From Kamptonema formosum PCC 10802 (GTDB taxonomy: Bacteria > Cyanobacteriota > Cyanobacteriia > Cyanobacteriales > Oscillatoriaceae), in NCBI RefSeq assembly GCF_000332335.1, contig NZ_KB235948.1, forward strand, positions 1,569,282 through 1,633,281: a stretch of DNA of 64,000 nucleotides. Direction: 5' to 3'. Positions 28,811 to 34,742 of this stretch are shown here, piece by piece. Made by a program: the position numbers and the translations under genes. The notes beneath the pieces are model-generated. The model was not told the DNA's origin. It saw only the letters and a program-made list of their open reading frames with translations, and did not search any database. Position 1 is the first letter of the stretch. Each line of letters begins with the position of its first letter.

Positions 28811-28914
28811 GCAATAAACTGTCAGTTTAGGACAAGGCATCTCACTTGCTAGTAGGGAAAGGGATTGGAGGGAACGCCTGTCCTACGTCCGTGCCCTAAG
28901 TGGCTGCTGCTATA
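28807..28914. repeat. MITE-B-like element overlapping the hydrolase stop
   Basis: It starts tatagcaataaactgtcag and ends taagtggctgctgctata. Its terminal bases supply the last codons and stop of the minus-strand alpha/beta hydrolase. Confidence 0.65.
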
Positions 28915-29644
28915 ATACTGAGGCAAGGTGTTCGGGGCGAGACAAGTGCGGGCAATGTCCTCCAGGCAGTTCTATGGCATCAACTCCCAAGCGCTTAGGT
29001 GCAGCGTAGCGTGACCATGCGGGAGAAATTATCCGGTCATCAGTACAAACGATATATTTACAGTCTACTTTTGGGAAAGATTTTAGGGGACTGGTCTCAA
29101 AAATATAGGCCATTGATTGCTGCGACCGGCTTTTTGAGAGCGCCCAGCGCATTACGTCCGGTTGGCAATCGTGATAAAAAAGTTCCATTAATACTGCTTC
29201 ATCTGAAAAGTCTTTACCCAGAGAAACTGGATTAAACAGGTCAGGCTCATCACCGAATAGGTTGAGTTGGCTTGACTCTGTTGGTTTGTAATTTAATGAG
29301 TTTAGGCTGTCTGAATCGAGATTGTGGGCAAATTGATCAAGTGTGCTGGTTGCTGGGCATGGAATAAGCGCGGTAAGGAAGACCAGTTGACGTACTTGAT
29401 GGGCTTCTGCAACAAGGGGAATAACTGTCCCTGCCATTGAGTGACCAACCAGCACAATATCACCATCCGTTTTTGGCAGCGCTTGAACGACTGTATCTGC
29501 CATTTGCGATAAACTTGCAGAGGCATCTTCTATTGGCAAATCCATTGCTACGGTCTTGTGACCTTGCGCTTCTAAGTAAGGGATTAACAAATCCCAACAC
29601 CAAGCGCCTTGGAAGGCACCGTGAACTAGACAAAAAAGGCTCAT
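28910..29644 (-). CDS. Alpha/beta hydrolase (salicylate-esterase/EstC-like)
   Basis: The 244-aa protein has the alpha/beta-hydrolase fold. It shows an oxyanion motif HGAFQGAWCW at 9-18, the nucleophile S69 in VGHSMAG, a candidate acid in CTDDRIISP and the catalytic histidine in PGGHCPHLSRP. This arrangement is typical of small carboxylesterases and methylesterases (hydroxynitrile-lyase/EstC-like). The substrate is unknown. Its C-terminus (HLASVL) ends inside the end of a MITE-B repeat, so a few terminal residues may have been replaced by the insertion. It has no obvious functional partner nearby. Confidence 0.87.
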   Translation of the reverse strand: MSLFCLVHGAFQGAWCWDLLIPYLEAQGHKTVAMDLPIEDASASLSQMADTVVQALPKTDGDIVLVGHSMAGTVIPLVAEAHQVRQLVFLTALIPCPATSTLDQFAHNLDSDSLNSLNYKPTESSQLNLFGDEPDLFNPVSLGKDFSDEAVLMELFYHDCQPDVMRWALSKSRSQQSMAYIFETSPLKSFPKVDCKYIVCTDDRIISPAWSRYAAPKRLGVDAIELPGGHCPHLSRPEHLASVL

Positions 29645-29839
29645 AGCGATTTCAGGTAAGTTTTTCGACTTGTGCTTAACTTATAATTTACATCTCGGAG
29701 TTATTATTCAGCAAGCTTCACAGGTATCGCCGGCGGCGTAGCCCCTTCATCTTTGTGCCGGCTGACAGTCAGAATCCCGCACCCAATCCAGCGGCTTTCC
29801 TGCGACATTAGCGCAACTCTTGGGATGCAGCTCACAAAC

Positions 29840-29936
29840 TATAGCGGTTTTCAGTTGGATGAAGTACATGCCAGAAACCCGTATCTTTAAGAATACGGGT
29901 TTCTCAGTACCTCACTTTGGATGAAAACCGCTATAT
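29840..29936. repeat. MITE-A palindromic element with altered but still paired core
   Basis: The core arms read agaaacccgtatctt and aagaatacgggtttct. Relative to the reference, the ggtt segment changed to gtat and the opposite aacc to atac, so pairing is largely kept. Both ends are present. Confidence 0.85.
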
Positions 29937-30229
29937 TCGGACTCATTAGATCGAGGAAATCTTGTCCCAAGGGTTGCTGTAGCTCCGATAGCCAGAGGAA
30001 ATCTCTCACCTCCCGTTAGCTCACACAACTGTATGAACCTCACATAAATAAATCAGCGGCGTTTCTGACACTCCGCCATTCCCTTCAACTCGATAAAATA
30101 CCACCGGCTAGCACCTACCGGCTGCTGCCTTCCCGTGGCCAAAGACGAGAGCGCGTGCCGGCGCACCGGCATCATCTGGTATCCCCAAAGCTGGGGAAAC
30201 GCTTGACACTGGCCTTGACACTGGCCCTC

Positions 30230-30337
30230 GTTTGTAGTTGGGCTTTAGCCCCACCCGTTTGTAGTTGGGCTTTAGCCCCACCCGTTTGTAGTTGGGCTTT
30301 AGCCCCACCTGTTTGTAGTTGGGCTTTAGCCCCACCG
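30230..30337. repeat. Tandem hairpin array, 27-bp unit, 4 copies
   Basis: The unit is gtttgtag, then ttgggctttagcccc, then accc. It is the same hairpin core as at 11312 and 41845 with a different linker. Confidence 0.92.
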
Positions 30338-30563
30338 GGGCATCAACGAAACAAAGCCTCACTGCCGTTAGCTGTTAATTTATCCGGATATTTTTGCATA
30401 GTCGCACCGGCATTCACCGCAGCGACAAGCGCCGGCGAGTTCCTGGAGCCGGTGTGCCGGCGTCTTTGAACTGGAGTCGGGGATTGAAGAGAGCTTAAGA
30501 TTTCTCAACAGCACATTTATAACGCCGCTCCAGACGCGAAAATAAAATAGTCCCCCAGGCGAA

Positions 30564-31541
30564 ATGAAGGAAATGAGTCCAAAGCTGTCCCGACGATCTT
30601 CGTCATCTGGCCCCCCTGAAAAGCCTGAAAACCCGACTGAGAATGGCTTTGAGGCAGATAGCGCACCCGATCGCAGTGCCGCTCAATTTGTCCCCATTGA
30701 GCTGATTAGCATGCCCGAATCCCAACCCAGGCGGTATTTTGATCGAGCCGGCATGCAGCAGCTGAGCGCCAGCGTCAAAGAACACGGCATCCTGCAGCCG
30801 ATAATCGTGCGCCCTGTGGGGGAGAAGTATGAGATAGTGGCGGGGGAGCGGAGATACCGGGCGGCGATTGAGGCGGGGTTGACCGAAGTGCCGGCGCTCG
30901 TGCGGGAGATGTCTGACGAGCAAGCGGTACAGTACGCTTTGGTGGAGAACCTGCAGAGGGAGGATTTGAACCCGATAGAGGAAGTTGAAGGAATTTTGCA
31001 GCTACTGGCGCTGAAGCTGAAAACTGACCGGGAAGGGGCAATCTCGCTGTTTAACAGAATGGCCAACGTCAAGCGGGGGTTTACGCACAACGTTGTGCGT
31101 AATGAAGAACAGCAGATAGTAGAGGAGGTGTTTGCCACAATTGGCAGACTCTCGCCGGATTCATTCAGAAGCCACCGGCTGCCTCTGCTAAAACTTCCTG
31201 ATGACATCCAGTCGGCGCTGCGAAAGGGACGCATCGAGTACACCAAAGCTCAAGCCATAGCTCGGATGAAGGAGCCAGAAAAACGTCAGGACTTGCTGGA
31301 GAAGGCCATCGCCGAGGAATGGTCGCTCAGCCAAATCAAAGAGCAGGTGGCGCTATTGACCGAAAAGAAGTCGCCCGACACTGTTAATCCTCTATCTGCC
31401 CGCCTGGACGCCACTTACAACCAAATCAAGACCAGCATGAGGAAAAACCCAGAGTTTTGGGAAAACCCTCAAACCCAGGAGGGATTTCAGGCGCTGTTGA
31501 CGGTGCTCGAAACGTTCCTTTCGACTGCCTCTCAAGATTGA
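30564..31541 (+). CDS. parB: ParB/RepB/Spo0J-family partition protein
   Basis: The 325-aa product carries the ParB N-terminal nuclease-like/CTPase domain: FVPIELISMPESQPRRYF (from about residue 42), then GILQPIIVRP, AGERRYRAA and LVENLQREDLNPIEE. The central DNA-binding part is unusual: a long segment (SLFNRMANVKRGFTHNVV onward) stands where chromosomal ParBs have a compact helix-turn-helix, and LKLPDDIQSAL follows. This recalls plasmid-type or orphan cyanobacterial ParBs. No parA is adjacent and I saw no parS palindrome. It could segregate DNA or act as a regulator. Confidence 0.87.
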   Translation: MKEMSPKLSRRSSSSGPPEKPENPTENGFEADSAPDRSAAQFVPIELISMPESQPRRYFDRAGMQQLSASVKEHGILQPIIVRPVGEKYEIVAGERRYRAAIEAGLTEVPALVREMSDEQAVQYALVENLQREDLNPIEEVEGILQLLALKLKTDREGAISLFNRMANVKRGFTHNVVRNEEQQIVEEVFATIGRLSPDSFRSHRLPLLKLPDDIQSALRKGRIEYTKAQAIARMKEPEKRQDLLEKAIAEEWSLSQIKEQVALLTEKKSPDTVNPLSARLDATYNQIKTSMRKNPEFWENPQTQEGFQALLTVLETFLSTASQD

Positions 31542-31963
31542 GTAAGGGAGCGTGGTGCTGCCGGCTCTACCTGAGATAGCAGAAGCATGGTGTGGGTGCC
31601 GGCTTGGGAGCCGGTGCTGGATGGGAATTTGGCTCGTGGTAGAACATTAACGTTTTATAAACCAATAAACGTTGAATGCCGAATTTCTGTATAATAAATT
31701 TCAGGCAGAAGAGGTTTGTCACGAGCCAAGAGGCTGCTGGCATCACAGGCTACACCCTGGGCCGGTTGCAGGATTGGCGACACAAGGGGGGGTGGATGGC
31801 GGCTTGGACTGAGGGCCGGTGCGGGGTGCCGGTGGGGTTGGATGTCATCTCTCTCCGGTTGCCAAGCATTTAAATCAGCTCTTGGCTGAATCATACGAGG
31901 TTAAGCTACATCATAGAATATGATTCTATGGAGCTGCTTGTTCAGGAAACTAGAGGAGACAGC
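31542..31963. other. Junction region before an AT-rich operon
   Basis: A degraded MerR-like reading frame lies at 31676-31873, and tattctat-like inverted short repeats (catagaatatgattctatgg) stand at about 31911-31931, just before the operon start. Confidence 0.4.
31676..31873 (+). pseudogene. MerR-like helix-turn-helix fragment
   Basis: Residues 14-40 (FVTSQEAAGITGYTLGRLQD, then WRHKGG) look like the front of a MerR-type DNA-binding domain. The rest (WMAAWTEGRCGVPVGL onward) has the character of random repeat translation. The frame is only 65 codons and probably a truncated relic of a small regulator or antitoxin. Confidence 0.35.
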
Positions 31964-32785
31964 GTGACAGTCAGCATGGACACCAGGCAATTGCTATCTT
32001 ATGACCAACCACCTGTTAGTGAGGTGATTTGCAGTGTTTTGTTTGACCCTATCGAAGCCTTACTTACTCCCCATATTGGCTTGTTATGGCAGAGGTTTCA
32101 ACCTGACTACCCGTTTTGCCATGAGGTTCCTCCAGTAGAACCCACGATAGAAGTTTTCAATCATCAAGTTGCTGAACCTCGGCTGGAACTTACTGACATT
32201 CCTCCTTTGCCAAGAGTATGGTTCATTAGCTCTGACGAAACAAAGGTTGTCCAAATACAACGCGATCGGCTGATTCATAACTGGAGAAAACTTAGTTCAG
32301 ATAGTGAGTATCCCAGGTATAAAAATATTATCAAAGGATTTCAAGAGCATTTAGGAACCCTTACATCCTTCCTGCAAGAAGCCGAGTTAGGTGAAATTCA
32401 GATACTTCAATATGATCTAAGCTATGTCAATCAAATTCCACAAGGAGAAGCATGGGAAACTCTTGAAGATATAGGTAAAATTTTTCCGGACTTTAAATGG
32501 CAAACAAATCCGTCTCGATTTCTTTCAAAACCTGAAAAGATTGATTGGGATCTAACTTTTGATTTGCCGGATGAAATTGGCAGATTACATATATCGATCA
32601 GGAATGTGATTTTTAAAAACCATCCAACCCTCTTATTTGAATTAACTGTGCGTGGGATTGGCAGTTATAATTCTAGGGGGTCACTAGAAACTTGGTTTGA
32701 TATCGCACATAAATACCTTGTGCAGGGATTTGCTGATTTAACTGATGAGAAAATTCAGACGGATATTTGGAAGCGAAAAGGGTAA
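31964..32785 (+). CDS. TIGR04255-like protein, first gene of an unknown three-gene operon
   Basis: The 273-aa product resembles the sporadically distributed TIGR04255 family by its opening: YDQPPVSEVICSVLF, then LLTPHIGLLWQRFQPDYPF and EVPPVEPTIE. The rest shows alternating strands and helices without a known motif. A GTG at 31964 with AGAGGAG 6 bases upstream is the best start; ATG 31976 and an ATG at 31928 are alternatives. The stop is 5 bases from the next start, so the genes are co-transcribed. The base composition is visibly more AT-rich than either side. Function is unknown. The family's patchy distribution suggests a mobile or defence role, which is inference. Confidence 0.75.
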   Translation: MTVSMDTRQLLSYDQPPVSEVICSVLFDPIEALLTPHIGLLWQRFQPDYPFCHEVPPVEPTIEVFNHQVAEPRLELTDIPPLPRVWFISSDETKVVQIQRDRLIHNWRKLSSDSEYPRYKNIIKGFQEHLGTLTSFLQEAELGEIQILQYDLSYVNQIPQGEAWETLEDIGKIFPDFKWQTNPSRFLSKPEKIDWDLTFDLPDEIGRLHISIRNVIFKNHPTLLFELTVRGIGSYNSRGSLETWFDIAHKYLVQGFADLTDEKIQTDIWKRKG

Positions 32786-32790
32786 AGCTT

Positions 32791-33504
32791 ATGACTCTGA
32801 TGATATCTCAATTTCAGGAACTAGAACGGGAAGATGAAGGAATTACCTTCGCAACCCTGTCAGCTAAGCAGAGAAAGACGCCTACTACTCCTATCACAAA
32901 AGTTATTCCACGCTCACTGTCACAGACCTCGTATGAGCTTGGAAATGCTGGAGCTAGAAATTATTATGCGCACAGCCGCGAAATAGCTGTGTACGATTTG
33001 TTAGCTCAACCTGTTGAGCATCAACCTAATGTTTCTCCACAAGAGCGACTGGGTAGATTTCTATCAGCTTCGATAAGCAATTCCTCAGAAAATTTACCTC
33101 GCCTATACAAAAAGAGTGAAGCGGCTATTCTTCCTCAAAAACGCTGTCACGGTGTTCGAGTATATCTTGACTCGCTAAAAAAAGAAGCAAGAGTCACAGG
33201 AGAAACAGAATTTTCAGAAAAAGTTCTCGATCTATCTTGGTCAGTGTGGGAAAAACTCAAAAATCTTTTTGAAGCAAGAGGGCAGTGCTTAGAGGTGCCT
33301 GATGCTTGTCCAGGTTCAAGAGATAACTTCATGTACACCTGGTCAAAAGCTGAACACTATTTAGAGTGTGAGATTTTTGGCACTGGTGAGATAGAATTTT
33401 TCTATCGCAATAGAAAAAATGGAGCTGTTTGGGGAGAAGATACGACCCTTGAACAGGGTTTTTCAAAGGAAATTTTTGACAAAGCTTCGCTCTTTATCGA
33501 ATAA
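32791..33504 (+). CDS. Hypothetical protein, second gene of the AT-rich operon
   Basis: The 237-aa product is soluble and polar, with no signal peptide or membrane helix. I do not recognise a family. Visible features are a basic N-terminal region (LSAKQRKTPTTPITK), a central helical part (VLDLSWSVWEKLKNLFEARG) and a C-terminal beta-rich section with YLECEIFGTGEIEFFYRN. That section looks like a compact regulatory or binding domain. The start ATG follows the previous stop by 5 bases, and the next gene begins 10 bases after its stop. It probably acts together with its two partners. Confidence 0.75.
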   Translation: MTLMISQFQELEREDEGITFATLSAKQRKTPTTPITKVIPRSLSQTSYELGNAGARNYYAHSREIAVYDLLAQPVEHQPNVSPQERLGRFLSASISNSSENLPRLYKKSEAAILPQKRCHGVRVYLDSLKKEARVTGETEFSEKVLDLSWSVWEKLKNLFEARGQCLEVPDACPGSRDNFMYTWSKAEHYLECEIFGTGEIEFFYRNRKNGAVWGEDTTLEQGFSKEIFDKASLFIE

Positions 33505-33514
33505 GTTCTTCAGA

Positions 33515-34048
33515 ATGGATTCAGTTGGATCTAATTTAACTCCAATCCCAGATGCTTGTCGCGTCCTAAGACTTGCTAGACCGCCCAAAGACTTTGCAGA
33601 AAAAGGCAATATTTTATCGCTCCAATTGGAAGATGAATTTACTCTGTCGTCAGAGGATAAAAAATCAATTCCCCCCCATCTTAGCGTTTGGGTTGACTCT
33701 CTTACAACACCTGATCAAGCCTACGAGTTCTTTGCAGACGGCTCGCCTCGCAAATTAGTTCTCCGTCTTAAAGTTGATGAGATTCGTAAAATTCAGGGAA
33801 ATTCTGGGGAAGACGTCTATGCTAACTTGTTGAATGTTATCTGGGTTTATCTGTTTTCTGAAATCAATGGCCAGCGTGTTAGAGATTGCCGTCCTGGTGC
33901 TGATGGGCATTCTGGAATCACAGGACTTGATGAGAAATCCGTCCCCGATGGATTAAATAAGAGGCTGCAGAAGAATCTTCGCAAGGATTTGCGAGCCCAG
34001 TTAGCGGAACTTGCATCTAAAGATTATTTCCATCTCCCTAACATATAG
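33515..34048 (+). CDS. Hypothetical protein, third gene of the AT-rich operon
   Basis: The 177-aa product is soluble. A beta-strand pattern appears early (LSVWVDSLTTPDQAYEFF at about residues 55-72, then LVLRLKVDEI), followed by a helical, hydrophobic stretch (DVYANLLNVIWVYLF). The last 50 residues are basic and charged (LNKRLQKNLRKDLRAQLAEL). I know no family match. An upstream in-frame extension to 33419 overlaps the preceding gene and is not needed. It is the last gene of the operon and is followed by a convergent small zinc-ribbon-like gene. Confidence 0.72.
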   Translation: MDSVGSNLTPIPDACRVLRLARPPKDFAEKGNILSLQLEDEFTLSSEDKKSIPPHLSVWVDSLTTPDQAYEFFADGSPRKLVLRLKVDEIRKIQGNSGEDVYANLLNVIWVYLFSEINGQRVRDCRPGADGHSGITGLDEKSVPDGLNKRLQKNLRKDLRAQLAELASKDYFHLPNI

Positions 34049-34059
34049 CTCATAAAGCA

Positions 34060-34317
34060 TTAAACAGATTTTTGCCGTTTCAGTATTTTGGCAAACCTCC
34101 TAAAACAAAGCTCGCCAGCTCCTTTCACCCACAAAACTGGGACTTTAATCCTCGTCTCGCAGTTAGGACACTCCGACAGCAACGGCAACTGGTGCCGATC
34201 CGGCTTTGCAGGAGCTTCGCTAACCCACCCTTGCCCTGTCTTAAACTGCCACTCAATCCGGTAACATCGCACCTCGCCGTAGCAAGCCCCACACAACCGA
34301 ATGGGGCTGTGATTCAT
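34060..34317 (-). CDS. Small zinc-ribbon-like hypothetical protein
   Basis: The 85-aa product has two CxxC knuckles: CGAC near residue 9 and CPNC near residue 51 (ECPNCETRIKVPVLW), spaced as in a zinc ribbon. It has a basic C-terminal tail (RRFAKILKRQK). ATG 34317 has GGAAG about 5 bases upstream. Composition differs from the AT-rich operon next door and matches the rest of the window. I do not recognise the family, and function is unknown. Confidence 0.6.
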   Translation of the reverse strand: MNHSPIRLCGACYGEVRCYRIEWQFKTGQGWVSEAPAKPDRHQLPLLSECPNCETRIKVPVLWVKGAGELCFRRFAKILKRQKSV

Positions 34318-34421
34318 CCCCACTTCCGGCGGTGGCTACATCTGAGCCAAGCGACCGGCTTTCCCCCCAGCAGCCTTTCTAAGTCCAGCCTTTAACGGAG
34401 AACTCTAAACCTAAAACAGCC

Positions 34422-34676
34422 ATGACTCCCAACACACTTAAACAATTAAAACAGCAAGCGGATACCCTAACTCTAGAGGAACAGCTGGAATTAATCACCT
34501 ATCAAGCCGAAAAAGCCCGACAAGCGCAACCAACTGCCAAACCTCGACAGCGATGGAGCGAAATTCGCGGCTTAGTTCCCGCACCGGCATTAGGCGAAGA
34601 AGCGCAAACCTGGGTTACCCGAACTAGACAGGAAGCAGGCGAACACCGAGAAAGCCAATTAAAATGCAAACAGTAA
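34422..34676 (+). CDS. Antitoxin-like protein of a type II toxin-antitoxin module
   Basis: The 84-aa product begins LKQLKQQADTLTLEEQLEL and contains RRW-type and RGLVPAPALGEEAQTWVTRT segments that I associate with small cyanobacterial antitoxins. These pair with a toxin encoded directly downstream. Here the downstream frame is only 15 codons long, so the partner appears lost. The assignment rests on memory of the family's look, not on a search. Confidence 0.55.
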   Translation: MTPNTLKQLKQQADTLTLEEQLELITYQAEKARQAQPTAKPRQRWSEIRGLVPAPALGEEAQTWVTRTRQEAGEHRESQLKCKQ

Positions 34677-34708
34677 CAAAAGTAACCCCAAAAGGCTGGA
34701 TACGCTGA
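34664..34708 (+). pseudogene. Truncated AbrB/MazE-like N-terminus overlapping the antitoxin-like gene
   Basis: An ATG overlapping the end of the preceding gene opens MQTVTKVTPKGWIR and then hits TGA. TKVTPKGWI- resembles the start of swapped-hairpin AbrB/MazE-type proteins. The next bases do not continue it convincingly. It is most likely a decayed second component of the module. Confidence 0.35.
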
Positions 34709-34742
34709 ATCCGACACCCATCATATTGGATTACCTCCCCCC

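Larger units (their letters stand above)
28307..28909. other. Repeat-filled spacer with nested MITEs
   Basis: It holds the tRNA terminator, a MITE-A end fragment at about 28497-28519, a full MITE-A at 28517-28613, and MITE-B elements at 28632-28810 and 28807-28914. No gene is seen. Confidence 0.6.
29645..30563. other. Intergenic region with MITE-A copy and hairpin array
   Basis: It includes MITE-A at 29840-29936 and a four-unit array at 30230-30337. I find no coding sequence in the rest. Several short frames here are made by the array. Confidence 0.55.

Noticed and set aside
30108-30362. 84-residue minus-strand repeat protein
   Set aside because: It is a translation of the 27-bp hairpin array (GLKPNYKRV units) and has no independent support.
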